Numbered from the stretch's first letter, positions 33,859 to 43,360 are shown. The stretch: DNA of 64,000 nt from Pseudarthrobacter sp. NamB4 (GCF_005796185.1 NZ_VAHM01000017.1:29276-93275), one strand, 5' to 3'. Program-made: numbers and translations. Notes: generated by a model from the letters alone, not told the origin.

Positions 33859-35202
33859 ATGGTCAGCACGCCAACGCGGCCCCAGCCAGCTAAGCAGCAG
33901 GCAGGGAACCCCGGTGCCGGCTCCTCGGCAACGCCGGCGCAGCCCCCGGCCTCCGCCCCCCTCCGCCTGAGCGCGGCCTACCGCAGGTTCTGGCGGGCGC
34001 TGGAGGGAACAGGGACCTCCCGGAACGGCTCCACGTACTACCTCATCCTCGGCTCCACCCTGGCGTTAACTGCCATTGGCATCATGATGGTTCTGTCCGC
34101 CTCCAGCGTGGAGTCCATCGCTGCGGGGAAGTCACCGTACGGGGATGCACTGAAACAGGGCATGTTCGCAGGCATCGGCATGTTCACCATGTTCGTGCTG
34201 TCCCGCGTCAACGTGATCTGGCTCAAACGCCTCGCCTGGCCGGCCATCATCGTGGCCGTGGTACTCCTGGGCATGGTGCAGATCGTGGGCGCGGAGGTCA
34301 ACGGCAACAAGAACTGGATTGACCTGGGCGGCATCACCTTCCAGCCGTCCGAAGCGTCCAAGCTGGCACTCGCACTCTGGATGGCCACCGTCCTGGCCCG
34401 GAAGGGAAAGCTCCTGAGCCGCTGGCAGCACGTTGCGGTTCCCGCCGTTCCGATGGCCATCATCATCGTCGGCCTGGTCCTGGTGGGAAACGACCTCGGA
34501 ACGGCCATGATCATCATGATGATTACGGCCGCAGCGCTCTTCTTTGCCGGCGCCCCGCTCTACCTCTTCGGCATCGCAGGATTGGTGGCGGCCGCCGGAA
34601 CAGCCGTCATGGCAGTCACCAGTTCGAACCGCATGTGCCGCATCACCTCCTGGTGGACCGGGGAGTCCTGCGCCAACGGCATCGACGCCAACTACCAGGC
34701 CACCAACGGCCTCTACGGACTGGCATCCGGCGGATGGTTCGGGGTAGGACTGGGGCAAAGCCGGCAAAAGTACAGCTGGATCCCCGAAGCCCACAACGAC
34801 TTTATCTTCGCCATCATCGGCGAGGAACTCGGACTGGTGGGAACCGTGGTCGTCCTCATCCTTTTCGCCATCCTGGGAGCCGCCATCTACCGCGTCGTGG
34901 TGGCACAGGAGGACATGTTCCACCGTGTGCTCGCCGGAGCAATCATGGTGTGGCTGCTCGGCCAGGCGACCGTGAACATGTCCGTGGTCACCGGCCTGAT
35001 GCCCGTCATCGGCGTACCCTTGCCCTTCATCTCCTATGGGGGCTCGGCACTGCTGATGTCGCTCTGCGCCATCGGGGTGGTGCTCTCGCTCGCCCGGGAG
35101 CAGATGGCGCCCGCCATCCGGCCCAAGCGGATGCTCAAGTTCAAGGCCAAACCGGCGCGGAAAGACGCCGCCCGGAAGAAGACCGAAAGAAAGCGCGCCT
35201 AA
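33859..35202 (+). CDS. ftsW: FtsW: SEDS-family septal peptidoglycan polymerase
   Basis: A 447-residue membrane glycosyltransferase that polymerises lipid II at the septum together with FtsI. It has a Pro/Ala-rich cytoplasmic N-terminus (about 1-35), then around ten membrane segments. SEDS signatures include NKNWIDLGGITFQPSEASKLA, the WIPEAHNDFIFAIIGEELG loop with the catalytic-region Asp, and PFISYGGSAL near the end. The C-terminal tail is strongly basic (KPARKDAARKKTERKRA). GAGGAG precedes the ATG at 33859, two bases after murD. Confidence 0.96.
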   Translation: MVSTPTRPQPAKQQAGNPGAGSSATPAQPPASAPLRLSAAYRRFWRALEGTGTSRNGSTYYLILGSTLALTAIGIMMVLSASSVESIAAGKSPYGDALKQGMFAGIGMFTMFVLSRVNVIWLKRLAWPAIIVAVVLLGMVQIVGAEVNGNKNWIDLGGITFQPSEASKLALALWMATVLARKGKLLSRWQHVAVPAVPMAIIIVGLVLVGNDLGTAMIIMMITAAALFFAGAPLYLFGIAGLVAAAGTAVMAVTSSNRMCRITSWWTGESCANGIDANYQATNGLYGLASGGWFGVGLGQSRQKYSWIPEAHNDFIFAIIGEELGLVGTVVVLILFAILGAAIYRVVVAQEDMFHRVLAGAIMVWLLGQATVNMSVVTGLMPVIGVPLPFISYGGSALLMSLCAIGVVLSLAREQMAPAIRPKRMLKFKAKPARKDAARKKTERKRA

Positions 35203-35208
35203 CCCTCC

Positions 35209-36309
35209 ATGACCACCAAGACACCATCCATCGTCCTGGCAGGCGGCGGTACAGCAGGGCACATCAGCCCGCTCCTTGCCATCGCCGCGGCCCTGCGCAG
35301 TGCATCCCCGGACGCGGCCATCCTCGCCGTCGGCACCCCCTCGGGAATGGAAACCAGGCTTGTTCCGGCTGCCGGGGTCCAGCTGGCCACCATCGACAGG
35401 GTGCCCTTTCCGCGGCGGCCTTCCGCTGACCTGCTGCGTCTTCCCGGCAGGCTCAACGGCGCGGTCCGCCAGGCCGGAGCCATCCTGGACAAAGCGGCTG
35501 CTGACGTTTTGGTGGGCGTGGGCGGCTACGTCTGCACGCCCATGTACCTGGCCGCCCGCACGCGGGGGATCCCCATCGTGGTCCACGAGGCCAACGCGCG
35601 TCCCGGCCTGGCCAACCGCGTGGGAGCCATGTTTGCCAGCCGGGTGGCTGTCGCCTTCGACAACACCCCGCTCCGCAACGCCATCCATGTGGGAATGCCA
35701 ATGCGCACCGAGATCTCCGGACTGGACAGGACTGCCGCCCGCGCTGCTGCCCGTGAGGCGCTTGGCCTTGACCAGGCCAGGCCCGTGCTGATCGTTACCG
35801 GCGGCTCCTCCGGTGCCCAGAGCATTAACCGGACCATCGCCGCCGCCGTCGGCCGGCTGGCCGCTGCCGGGATCCAGACCCTGCACATCACCGGGCGGGG
35901 CAAGACCGTCCTTGACGACGCCGGCAACCCGCTTGCGGCAGAAGGCTACCGGCAGGTGGAATACGTCGATGGCATGGAGCTTGCCTATGCCGCGGCCGAC
36001 GTGCTGCTGGCCCGCTCCGGCGCGGCCACGGTCTGCGAGGTCGCCGCTGTGGGCGTTCCCGCTGTCCTGGTGCCGCTTCCCATCGGCAATGGCGAACAGG
36101 CTTTGAACGCAGCTGGCCTGGTGGCGGCCGGGGGAGCGGTGTTGGTGAATGACCGCGACTTCACCCCTGAGTGGGTGGACAGGGAACTGATTCCGCTGGT
36201 CACGGACGAGCCGCGGCTGGGCGCAATGTCCGGCAACTCCTACCGCCTTGGTATTCGAAACGCCGATCAGCGCATGGCTGATCTCATCCTGGAAGCAGTC
36301 GCAGCATGA
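35209..36309 (+). CDS. murG: MurG: lipid II-forming N-acetylglucosaminyl transferase
   Basis: A 366-residue GT-B glycosyltransferase that adds GlcNAc to lipid I at the inner membrane face. The N-terminal glycine loop [13 protein letters not shown] (about 9-21), [26 protein letters not shown] and the C-terminal donor motif [24 protein letters not shown] are all present. It starts six bases after ftsW and overlaps murC by four (ATGA). Length is standard. Confidence 0.97.
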   Translation: MTTKTPSIVLAGGGTAGHISPLLAIAAALRSASPDAAILAVGTPSGMETRLVPAAGVQLATIDRVPFPRRPSADLLRLPGRLNGAVRQAGAILDKAAADVLVGVGGYVCTPMYLAARTRGIPIVVHEANARPGLANRVGAMFASRVAVAFDNTPLRNAIHVGMPMRTEISGLDRTAARAAAREALGLDQARPVLIVTGGSSGAQSINRTIAAAVGRLAAAGIQTLHITGRGKTVLDDAGNPLAAEGYRQVEYVDGMELAYAAADVLLARSGAATVCEVAAVGVPAVLVPLPIGNGEQALNAAGLVAAGGAVLVNDRDFTPEWVDRELIPLVTDEPRLGAMSGNSYRLGIRNADQRMADLILEAVAA

Positions 36310-37682
36310 ACCACGCCAGTATCCCAACCCTCGAATCCCTGGGGCGGGTCCACTTCGTGGGGATCGGGGGCGTTGGCATGTCCGCTGTTGCCAGGATCAT
36401 GGTGGCACGCGGTGTGCCCGTCAGCGGCTCCGACGCGAAGGACCTCCCGGTGATGGCCGACCTGGCAGCAGCAGGTGCCCGCATCGCCGTCGGCTATGCC
36501 ACTGCCAACCTCGGGGATGCACAAACAGTGGTGGCAGGATCAGCCATCCGGGCAGACAACCCCGAACTGGTTGCCGCACGGGAGGCAGGGCTGCCGGTGC
36601 TGCACCGGTCCGAGGCATTGGCCGCCACCATGCGTGATGACACGGTAGTGGCCGTGGCCGGAACGCACGGCAAGTCCACCACCACCTCCATGGTCACCGT
36701 CCTGCTGCAGGGCGCAGGCCTGGACCCGTCGTTCGCCATTGGGGCCAACGTCCCTGCCTTGGGCGTCAACGCCGCACACGGAAACTCCCCGGTCTTCGTG
36801 GCGGAGGCCGACGAATCGGACGGCTCGTTCCTCAACTACCGGCCAGGCATCGCCGTGGTCACTAACGTTGAGCCCGACCACCTGGACCACTACGGCACGG
36901 CTGAAGCCGTGTACGAGTCCTTTGACCGCTTCACTGCCCTGCTTCCTGGGGAGGGCGTCCTGGTGGCCTGCGCGGACGACGCCGGCGCGTTGGCGCTCGC
37001 CGAAAGGACCAGGAAGCGGGGCAACACCAGGGTGGTCCTGTACGGAACCACTGACAGTGCTGATGTCATGCTCCACGACGGCGGTCCCGGCGACGTCTCG
37101 GTGTCCTCGCCGGCGGGACGCTACAGCCTTGCCCTGCAGGTGCCCGGACGGCACAACGCGCTCAACGCCGCAGCCGCCTTCGTCGTCGCGCTTGAACTGG
37201 GCGTCGCCCCCGACACCGCGGCCACCGCTTTGGCGGGCTTTTCCGGCGCCTCCCGACGCTTCGAGCTCAAGGGCGAGGGGAGGGGAGTCCGCGTCTTCGA
37301 CGACTACGCGCACCACCCGACCGAAGTCCGCGCAGCCCTCGCCGCCGCCCGGTCCGTGGCGGGCACACATAAGGTGCATGTTCTTTTCCAGCCACACCTG
37401 TTTTCGCGCACCCGTGAATTCGCCCAGGAGTTCGCGGAGGCGCTTAACCTCGCCGATACCGCACTGGTGCTGGACATCTATCCTGCCCGCGAAGACCCCA
37501 TTCCGGGCGTGACCAGCCAGCTCATTGCCGACCACCTGGAGAAGGGCGGACGGCTGGTGGCCGCGGGTGACGCAGTGGCCGCGGTGACGGCCGCGGCAGC
37601 GGAGGGGGACATTGTGCTGACGGCCGGTGCAGGTGACGTCACCGCTTATGGGCCGCGCATCGTGGAGGCCCTGCGTGGTTAG
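36306..37682 (+). CDS. murC: MurC: UDP-N-acetylmuramate L-alanine ligase
   Basis: A 458-residue Mur ligase adding L-Ala, the first stem residue. N-terminal [17 protein letters not shown], the ATP loop [14 protein letters not shown] (about 118-131), [21 protein letters not shown] and [12 protein letters not shown] are MurC blocks. It overlaps murG (ATGA) and its last eight bases overlap the GTG of ftsQ, continuing translational coupling along the cluster. Confidence 0.97.
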   Translation: MNHASIPTLESLGRVHFVGIGGVGMSAVARIMVARGVPVSGSDAKDLPVMADLAAAGARIAVGYATANLGDAQTVVAGSAIRADNPELVAAREAGLPVLHRSEALAATMRDDTVVAVAGTHGKSTTTSMVTVLLQGAGLDPSFAIGANVPALGVNAAHGNSPVFVAEADESDGSFLNYRPGIAVVTNVEPDHLDHYGTAEAVYESFDRFTALLPGEGVLVACADDAGALALAERTRKRGNTRVVLYGTTDSADVMLHDGGPGDVSVSSPAGRYSLALQVPGRHNALNAAAAFVVALELGVAPDTAATALAGFSGASRRFELKGEGRGVRVFDDYAHHPTEVRAALAAARSVAGTHKVHVLFQPHLFSRTREFAQEFAEALNLADTALVLDIYPAREDPIPGVTSQLIADHLEKGGRLVAAGDAVAAVTAAAAEGDIVLTAGAGDVTAYGPRIVEALRG

Positions 37683-38601
37683 CACGCGCCGCCCCACCTA
37701 CACTCCCGGCAGCCGGCCGGGTGGAACCGGCGGTAACGGCGGAAGCGGGGGAGATGATGTCATTTCAGCGTCCCGCAGCATCCCGGAACCTGCCCCGCAG
37801 CAGCCGCAGAAGCTGAAGCTGGGCTCTGTATCCGGCCGTGGCAAGGGGAAGAAGGGGGAACAGTCCGGCGCCTCACCGGCGAACGTGCTGGCGTTTCCTG
37901 AGCCAAAGGGGAAGCGGCGAAAGCGCAAGGTGCTCACGGCCGCCGTTACCCTCGTCGCCGTGGTGGCAGGGCTGCTGGCCGCTGCCGTTTTTTCACCTGT
38001 CCTTGCCGTTGACACCATTTCGGTGACCGGGACCCGCCTGCTGACGCCGGCCCAGGTCCAGGCCGCGCTTGAACCCCTGCGGGGAAAGCCGCTGCCGCAA
38101 ATCTCGGATGAAGAGGTGGGCCGGCTCCTGGAGCCACTGGTCCAAGTGAAGTCAGCCTCGGCTGAAGCCCGGCCGCCGTCGGGACTCGCCGTGGAAGTGC
38201 GGGAGAGGGTACCGGTGGCACTGGTCAAACAGGGGGAGCAATACCAGCTCGTGGATGTCGAGGGCGTCCGGCTGGCCGCCACGGCTGATCCGGCCTCGGT
38301 GTCTCTGCCGGTGATCGACGGCGGTGCGGGCGCCATCGGGCAGGACCTCTTCAGTGCGACCGCCGCGGTCCTTGGAGCCCTGCCGGCGGACGTGCTGGCC
38401 AGGCTGTCCAATGCCTCGGCCGCTTCGGTGGATGCGGTGGAACTCAAGCTCGTGGACGGGCAGACCATCATTTGGGGCAACGCCGGCGAAAAGGAACTCA
38501 AGGCCAAAGTCCTTGAGGCTCTCCTGAAGGTTCCGGCGGACCCAAAGAACCCGGTGAAGGTCTACGATGTCAGCGTGCCCCGGCACCCGGTGACCCGCTG
38601 A
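37675..38601 (+). CDS. ftsQ: FtsQ/DivIB cell division protein
   Basis: A 308-residue bitopic divisome protein. A flexible Gly/Pro-rich cytoplasmic N-terminus (about 1-75, with a basic KGKRRKRKV stop) precedes one membrane segment (about 86-108). The POTRA domain follows (VDTISVTGTRLLTPAQVQAAL, about 112-180) and then the beta domain. GTG at 37675 overlaps the end of murC by eight bases and has GGAGG upstream; upstream frame sequence is murC coding. It is the last gene before the ftsZ promoter region. Confidence 0.92.
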   Translation: MVSTRRPTYTPGSRPGGTGGNGGSGGDDVISASRSIPEPAPQQPQKLKLGSVSGRGKGKKGEQSGASPANVLAFPEPKGKRRKRKVLTAAVTLVAVVAGLLAAAVFSPVLAVDTISVTGTRLLTPAQVQAALEPLRGKPLPQISDEEVGRLLEPLVQVKSASAEARPPSGLAVEVRERVPVALVKQGEQYQLVDVEGVRLAATADPASVSLPVIDGGAGAIGQDLFSATAAVLGALPADVLARLSNASAASVDAVELKLVDGQTIIWGNAGEKELKAKVLEALLKVPADPKNPVKVYDVSVPRHPVTR

Positions 38602-38643
38602 GCGCTTTCTTTCCGGTATTAATCCGACACGCGGAGCCGGTTA

Positions 38644-38726
38644 TTGAATGTGCGTACCAGAGGAAATACCGTCACAGACATGAGTTACTTGACATAACTA
38701 TAACCTTCAACCCGAAGGTTAAGGTT
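38644..38726 (+). promoter_or_regulatory. ftsZ promoter region with a perfect 7-bp dyad
   Basis: A promoter-like pair TTGAAT (38644-38649) and TACCGT (38667-38672) has 17-bp spacing. Downstream, TAACCTT (38701-38707) and AAGGTTA (38715-38721) form a perfect inverted repeat around a 7-bp spacer. The right half continues as GTTAAGGTT (38718-38726), the same 9-mer found at 2244-2252. A TTGACA at 38689 lacks a partner at normal spacing, as is common for MerR-activated promoters. FtsR binding is the working hypothesis. Confidence 0.55.
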
Positions 38727-38784
38727 GCTGGCTTCAAGCTCTCCATCAGTTTTCGCAATAAGACACGAACAAGGGACACGTAAC

Positions 38785-40023
38785 GTGGCAGCTCCGCAGA
38801 ATTACTTGGCCGTCATCAAAGTCGTCGGCATCGGCGGCGGTGGCGTGAACGCAGTCAACCGCATGATCGAGGTCGGCCTCCGAGGCGTTGAATTCATCGC
38901 CATTAATACCGACGCCCAGGCCCTGCTCATGAGCGACGCGGACGTGAAGCTCGACGTGGGACGCGAGCTGACCCGCGGGCTGGGAGCAGGCGCCAACCCG
39001 GAGGTGGGCAAGCAGGCCGCCGAGGACCACGCGGACGAGATCGAGGAAGTGCTCCGCGGCGCCGACATGGTGTTCGTGACCGCCGGCGAAGGCGGCGGCA
39101 CCGGCACCGGCGGTGCTCCCGTCGTAGCCCGTATCGCCCGCTCCCTTGGCGCGCTGACCATTGGTGTGGTCACCCGTCCCTTCACGTTCGAAGGCCGCCG
39201 CCGCGCCGGTTCCGCCGAGGCCGGCATCGATGCGCTTCGGGACGAGGTGGACACGCTGATCGTGATCCCCAACGACCGCCTCCTGTCCATCAGCGACCGC
39301 AACGTCTCGGTCCTGGACGCCTTCCGGTCCGCCGACCAGGTGCTGCTCTCCGGCGTCCAGGGCATTACCGACCTCATCACCACCCCGGGCCTGATCAACC
39401 TGGACTTCGCGGACGTCAAGTCCGTCATGCAGGGTGCAGGTTCCGCGCTTATGGGCATCGGCTCTGCCCGCGGCGAGGACCGTGCGGTCAAGGCGGCCGA
39501 ACTGGCCATCGCCTCCCCACTGCTGGAAGCCTCCATCGACGGTGCACACGGCGTGCTGCTGTCCATCCAGGGCGGCTCCGACCTCGGCCTGTTTGAGATC
39601 AACGAGGCCGCACGCCTGGTTCAGGAAGTGGCGCACCCCGAGGCGAACATCATCTTCGGCGCAGTGATCGACGACGCCCTCGGCGACGAGGCCCGCGTGA
39701 CGGTCATTGCCGCCGGCTTCGACGACGTAAAGGCCACTTCGCCCTCCATGGACCAGTCGCAGCCCCAGACGGCACCCCAGCGGCCTGCCGCCCCGACTGC
39801 TGCCCCGGCCCCGGCCCAGGCCCCCTCTGCAGGGAACCACCAGGTCAACGCCCAGCCGGTCCACGCCGGTGTTGGCGCGGCGGGCCTCAGCAACTGGGGT
39901 CAGCAGCGTCCGTCCGCCGTTCCGGCCGACTCCGGCTTCGATGTGGACCTTCCGTCCGTAGTGGAGCCTGACCTCACCGGCGCCCACTCGGATGACCTGG
40001 ATGTTCCCGACTTCCTGAAGTAG
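38785..40023 (+). CDS. ftsZ: Cell division GTPase FtsZ
   Basis: A 412-residue tubulin homologue that forms the Z-ring. The nucleotide-binding start [17 protein letters not shown], the signature [15 protein letters not shown] (about 104-118) and the T7 loop with DFADVK are intact. The C-terminal linker (about 325-390) is Ala/Pro/Gln-rich and ends in the short tail DLDVPDFLK, which binds partners such as SepF and FtsW. GTG 38785 follows AAGGGA (38771-38776). No ftsA is present in the cluster, as usual for actinobacteria, so SepF (41539) is the likely membrane tether. Confidence 0.98.
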   Translation: MAAPQNYLAVIKVVGIGGGGVNAVNRMIEVGLRGVEFIAINTDAQALLMSDADVKLDVGRELTRGLGAGANPEVGKQAAEDHADEIEEVLRGADMVFVTAGEGGGTGTGGAPVVARIARSLGALTIGVVTRPFTFEGRRRAGSAEAGIDALRDEVDTLIVIPNDRLLSISDRNVSVLDAFRSADQVLLSGVQGITDLITTPGLINLDFADVKSVMQGAGSALMGIGSARGEDRAVKAAELAIASPLLEASIDGAHGVLLSIQGGSDLGLFEINEAARLVQEVAHPEANIIFGAVIDDALGDEARVTVIAAGFDDVKATSPSMDQSQPQTAPQRPAAPTAAPAPAQAPSAGNHQVNAQPVHAGVGAAGLSNWGQQRPSAVPADSGFDVDLPSVVEPDLTGAHSDDLDVPDFLK

Positions 40024-40031
40024 GCCCGGGC

Positions 40032-40721
40032 GTGTTCCATTGGCGCGCCGACATCCTTCCCGGGGTGTCGGCCGCGTTCACTGACAACCGCGCCGGTAAT
40101 CTGGCACTGCACGTCGGGGACGACCCTGCTGCGGTGCGTCGGCGCCGGGAACAGCTCGAAGATGCCCTCGGGGTCGAACCACGCAGCCTCCGCTTCATGA
40201 ACCAGGTCCACGGGACCACCGTTGCGGTCATGGAGCGGGGGAGCGGGACACCGGAAGCTGACGCCATGGTGTCGCGCGGTCTCCCTCTGGCGGTCATGGT
40301 CGCAGACTGCATTCCGGTCCTGCTCGCGGGTGAGTCGGCGGCGGGTCCGATCCTGGCCGCCGTCCATGCAGGGCGCCCGGGGGTGGCAGGGGGAGTGATA
40401 CCGTCCGCCGTCAGCACTATGGAATCCCTTGGAGCATCGGGCATCCGCGCATGGCTTGGTCCTTCCATCTGCGGCAGCTGCTACGAGGTGCCGGCCGCCC
40501 TCCGCGACGAGGTGGCCGCGTCGGTGCCCGCCGCGCGGTCCACAACCTCCTGGGGAACTCCCGGACTGGACCTGCCCGCCGGCGCCGTCAGCCAGTTGGA
40601 GCGGGCCGGCGTTGACGTGGAATACACGGGGCCCTGCACTTTGGAGACTGGCTCGCTGTACTCCTACCGCCGCAGCAAGGAAACGGGCCGTTTCCTCGGG
40701 GTGGTCTGGTGCCATGACTGA
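40032..40721 (+). CDS. pgeF: PgeF/YfiH family (DUF152) purine nucleoside phosphorylase-like protein
   Basis: A 229-residue member of the multicopper-polyphenol-oxidase-like DUF152 family. In E. coli PgeF edits mis-made peptidoglycan precursors, and human FAMIN acts on purine nucleosides. Family blocks are MNQVHGTTV (His), VMVADCIPVLL (Cys) and VHAGRPGVAGGV. The usual HAGWRG is altered to HAGRPG, but the metal-binding His is kept. GPSICGSCYEVP matches the family's third block. It sits between ftsZ and yggS, as in many Gram-positive bacteria. The GTG start is eight bases after ftsZ and the last eight bases overlap yggS. Confidence 0.9.
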   Translation: MFHWRADILPGVSAAFTDNRAGNLALHVGDDPAAVRRRREQLEDALGVEPRSLRFMNQVHGTTVAVMERGSGTPEADAMVSRGLPLAVMVADCIPVLLAGESAAGPILAAVHAGRPGVAGGVIPSAVSTMESLGASGIRAWLGPSICGSCYEVPAALRDEVAASVPAARSTTSWGTPGLDLPAGAVSQLERAGVDVEYTGPCTLETGSLYSYRRSKETGRFLGVVWCHD

Positions 40722-41448
40722 TGGCGCAACTCGGGACGCCCGCACAGCAGAGCTGGCGGAGCGGCTGGCTGCAGTCAGGCTCCGGATCAGCTCTGCGTCG
40801 GCGTCAGCAGGGCGCGCTGACAGGCTCCCCACCCTGATTGTGGTCACCAAGTTCCATCCGGCGGAGGACATTAGGCGGCTGGCGTCGCTTGGAGTCACGG
40901 ACGTGGGCGAGAACAGGGACCAGGAAGCCGCCGCGAAAGCCAAGGAACTTGCCGGCTGTGGGCTCGCCTGGCACTTTGTGGGCCAGCTGCAGAGCAAGAA
41001 GGCCAGGTCCGTGGTCCGCTACGCCTCAGCTGTCCATTCGGTCGACCGGCCCCAACTTGTGGACGCCCTGGCCAAGGCCATGCAGAACCGGCAGGAGGCC
41101 ACAGGGCAAGCTGCGCTGGAATGCTTCATCCAGGTCAGCCTGGAGGACGACGCCGGTGCCCATCGGGGCGGAGCCATGCCATCGGACGTGCCGGAACTGG
41201 CAGACAGGATAGCGGGCGCCGAAGGCCTGCGCCTTGCCGGCGTCATGGCGGTCGCCCCGCTCGGAGCGCCGCCGGAGCCCGCCTTCGAGAAGCTTGCCGG
41301 AGTATCGGCGCGCCTGGTTGCGCAGCACCCCGGTGCCACAGCCATCTCCGCAGGCATGAGCCAGGACCTGGAAGCGGCCATAGCGTCCGGTGCGACACAC
41401 CTGCGAATCGGTTCCGATATTCTCGGATCGCGTCCCGCCGTGGGGTAG
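40714..41448 (+). CDS. yggS: YggS/PLPBP pyridoxal phosphate homeostasis protein
   Basis: A 244-residue PLP-binding barrel protein without known catalysis that keeps vitamin B6 and amino acid pools balanced. The PLP lysine is in LIVVTKFHP (about 39-47); GENRDQEAAAKAK and WHFVGQLQSKKA are diagnostic. A phosphate-binding SAGMSQDLEAAI segment and the final THLRIGSDILG are present. ATG 40714 overlaps the pgeF stop by eight bases; the longer open frame upstream is pgeF sequence in another phase. The gene order ftsZ-pgeF-yggS-sepF is conserved. Confidence 0.95.
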   Translation: MTDGATRDARTAELAERLAAVRLRISSASASAGRADRLPTLIVVTKFHPAEDIRRLASLGVTDVGENRDQEAAAKAKELAGCGLAWHFVGQLQSKKARSVVRYASAVHSVDRPQLVDALAKAMQNRQEATGQAALECFIQVSLEDDAGAHRGGAMPSDVPELADRIAGAEGLRLAGVMAVAPLGAPPEPAFEKLAGVSARLVAQHPGATAISAGMSQDLEAAIASGATHLRIGSDILGSRPAVG

Positions 41449-41538
41449 CGTCGGACCTGTTGGAAGTGATGGGCGGGGGACTCCAGTGCTGTCAAGTCAT
41501 TGGGCGGCCCGCTTACGGGACACGATTAGGAGTCGACC

Positions 41539-42069
41539 ATGGCCGGCGCTCTGCGCAAGACAATGATCTATCTTGGGCTCGCCGACGGCGATGAGCATTA
41601 CGAGTCCGAGCAACAGACCACACGTAAGGATGAGGACGAAACGATGGAAGCTGACCGCGAGGAACGCCGTGCACCCGCACCCGTCCGCGAGGTCAGCCGC
41701 GAAACGACCCACGCCCCCGAAGAGGAATACCGCGCCCCAGTGACCCCCATCAAGCGTGCGGCTTCCAGCCGCGAAGAAACCAGCGGACTCCGCCAGATCA
41801 CCACCATCCACCCGCGCTCCTACAATGATGCCAAGCTCATCGGCGAGAGCTTCCGGGACGGCATTCCCGTGATCATGAACGTCACGGACATGGGGGAGGC
41901 GGACGCAAAGCGCCTCGTGGACTTTTCCGCGGGCCTCGTGTTCGGACTCCGTGGGAGCATTGAACGGGTCACCAATAAAGTTTTCCTGCTGTCGCCGTCG
42001 TACGTTGAAGTCATCGGCGATGACAAAAAAGCCAGCGAGACGCAGGCCAGCTTCTTCAACCAAAGCTGA
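41539..42069 (+). CDS. sepF: Cell division protein SepF
   Basis: A 176-residue Z-ring membrane anchor. It begins with a short amphipathic helix ([16 protein letters not shown]), followed by an acidic, Arg/Glu-rich linker (about 25-80). The SepF core is about 88-165, with [17 protein letters not shown], the [11 protein letters not shown] strand and [13 protein letters not shown]. It binds the FtsZ tail and stands in for the absent FtsA. TAGGAG precedes the ATG. A near-perfect hairpin follows at 42083-42120. Confidence 0.96.
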   Translation: MAGALRKTMIYLGLADGDEHYESEQQTTRKDEDETMEADREERRAPAPVREVSRETTHAPEEEYRAPVTPIKRAASSREETSGLRQITTIHPRSYNDAKLIGESFRDGIPVIMNVTDMGEADAKRLVDFSAGLVFGLRGSIERVTNKVFLLSPSYVEVIGDDKKASETQASFFNQS

Positions 42070-42082
42070 ACAACGGATGGTA

Positions 42083-42120
42083 CACAGATGCCAGGCAGGG
42101 ACACCTGCTTGGCATCTGTG
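42083..42120 (+). terminator. Long hairpin between sepF and yggT
   Basis: CACAGATGCC...GG pairs with CC...GGCATCTGTG as a 17-bp stem with one mismatch and a GACA loop. There is no T-tract on either side, so it could be a factor-dependent terminator, an attenuator or an RNA-processing site. Confidence 0.55.
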
Positions 42121-42187
42121 CTGAAATAGACGAAACACAGCGGCAGGATGCCGCGGGAAACACGGACTTGGAGATACTGGGTTAGAC

Positions 42188-42475
42188 ATGGGAATCGCAT
42201 TCGGACTTGTCTATCTCGCGTTGCTTCTGTTCTTTGTTGCCCTGATCGTCCGGCTGGTCTTCGACTGGGTACAGATGTTCGCCCGGGAATGGCGGCCGCG
42301 CGGGATTGCCCTGGTGGTGGCCCACGCCGTGTACTCGATCACCGATCCGCCGTTGAAGGTGCTGCGCCGGCTGATCCCGCCCCTGCGCCTGGGCGGCATT
42401 TCCCTGGACCTGGGTTTCCTGATCCTGTTTATTGCCGTAAGCATCGCAATGAGCATTACCAGGGGCCTCGCCTGA
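42188..42475 (+). CDS. YggT-family membrane protein
   Basis: A 95-residue integral membrane protein with two hydrophobic hairpins. The first segment is about 3-24. The conserved loop YSITDPPLKVLRRLIPPLRLGGISLDLG (about 49-76) is split by the second segment, which starts near 73. YggT genes between sepF and divIVA are widespread, and a role in division-site or osmotic function has been proposed but not proved. It is preceded by the hairpin at 42083. A GGAG-type ribosome site lies upstream of the ATG at 42188. Confidence 0.9.
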   Translation: MGIAFGLVYLALLLFFVALIVRLVFDWVQMFAREWRPRGIALVVAHAVYSITDPPLKVLRRLIPPLRLGGISLDLGFLILFIAVSIAMSITRGLA

Positions 42476-42576
42476 TTTACCCCGAAACAGCCTAGCAGCG
42501 CAGGGTGGACCCGTCCGGGAACAGCTACTGTGAAGTGAAGAAAACTCGCGTTTGACACCGCAGTGTTGAATTAGAG

Positions 42577-42640
42577 TAACCAGACCAAATTTAGGTACCG
42601 TAGTTTTGACGGCCGGAAGGCCTACTGACTAACCAGACCA
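42577..42640 (+). repeat. 11-bp direct repeat in the wag31 leader
   Basis: TAACCAGACCA occurs exactly at 42577-42587 and 42630-42640, 53 bp apart (about five helical turns), the second copy 14 bp before the wag31 ATG. TTGACA at 42552-42557 and TTGAC at 42606 lie nearby without clear -10 partners. It is possibly an operator pair or an mRNA leader element. Confidence 0.4.
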
Positions 42641-42653
42641 GTGAGGTGACCAG

Positions 42654-43340
42654 ATGGCTTTGACGCCAGAAGACGTTGTCAACAAGCGCTTTCAGCCGAC
42701 CAAGTTCCGTGAGGGCTACGACCAGGATGAAGTTGATGACTTCCTGGACGAGATCGTCGTTGAACTCCGCCGCCTGAACCAGGAGAACGACGAACTTCGC
42801 AAGAAGCTTGCCGAAGCCGGTTCCGGCGTTGCTGCCAGCTCGGCTGCTGCTCCCGTCGTGGAAAAGGTCCCCTCGCCCGTCAAGGCCGACAAGGACGAGG
42901 CCCGCGAGAAGGCCGAAGCCGACGCCAAGGCTGCTGAAGCTGCCAAGAAGAAGGAAGTTCAGCCCGCTCCTGCCGCCGCGGCACCCGCAGCCGCCCCTGC
43001 CGCCGTCGCCACTCCTTCTGCCGAATCCGCTGCCGGCCTGCTGGCCATGGCACAGCAGATGCACGACCGCCATATCGCCGACGGCCAGGCCCAGAAGGAC
43101 AAGATCATCGCCGAAGCGCAGATCGAAGCCAGCAGCCTGGTCAACGACGCGCAGGAGAAGTCCCGCAAGATCCTCGGTGCCCTCGAGCAGCAGCGATCCG
43201 TCCTGGAGCGCAAGGTGGAGCAGCTCCGCGGCTTCGAGCGCGACTACCGTTCACGCCTGAAGGCCTACATCGAAGGCCAGCTGCGCGACCTGGATGCCCG
43301 CGGTTCAGTGGCTACCCCGGAAGTCAGCGAAGCCAACTAA
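42654..43340 (+). CDS. wag31: Polar growth protein Wag31/DivIVA
   Basis: A 228-residue coiled-coil scaffold that marks cell poles and directs polar or septal wall growth in actinobacteria. The N-terminal membrane-binding domain reads MALTPEDVVNKRFQPTKFREGYDQDEVDDFLDE up to about residue 33. A first coiled coil (about 38-50), an Ala/Pro/Lys-rich linker (about 57-120) and the long C-terminal coiled coil (about 130-215) follow. The mycobacterial PknA target region is not conserved in the linker. A GAGG-type ribosome site precedes the ATG, and the gene has its own leader with a direct repeat and a downstream terminator. Confidence 0.95.
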   Translation: MALTPEDVVNKRFQPTKFREGYDQDEVDDFLDEIVVELRRLNQENDELRKKLAEAGSGVAASSAAAPVVEKVPSPVKADKDEAREKAEADAKAAEAAKKKEVQPAPAAAAPAAAPAAVATPSAESAAGLLAMAQQMHDRHIADGQAQKDKIIAEAQIEASSLVNDAQEKSRKILGALEQQRSVLERKVEQLRGFERDYRSRLKAYIEGQLRDLDARGSVATPEVSEAN

Positions 43341-43360
43341 TCCGTCAAACACGTATTCTG

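Noticed and set aside
34132..36327. 731-codon open frame on the minus strand across ftsW and murG
   Set aside because: It is antisense to two well-conserved genes, composed of low-complexity Gly/His/Asp-rich sequence, and has no ribosome site. Long antisense frames are common in high-GC DNA.
38746..39987. 413-codon minus-strand frame opposite ftsZ
   Set aside because: FtsZ is intact on the plus strand; the frame extends through its promoter without a start signal.
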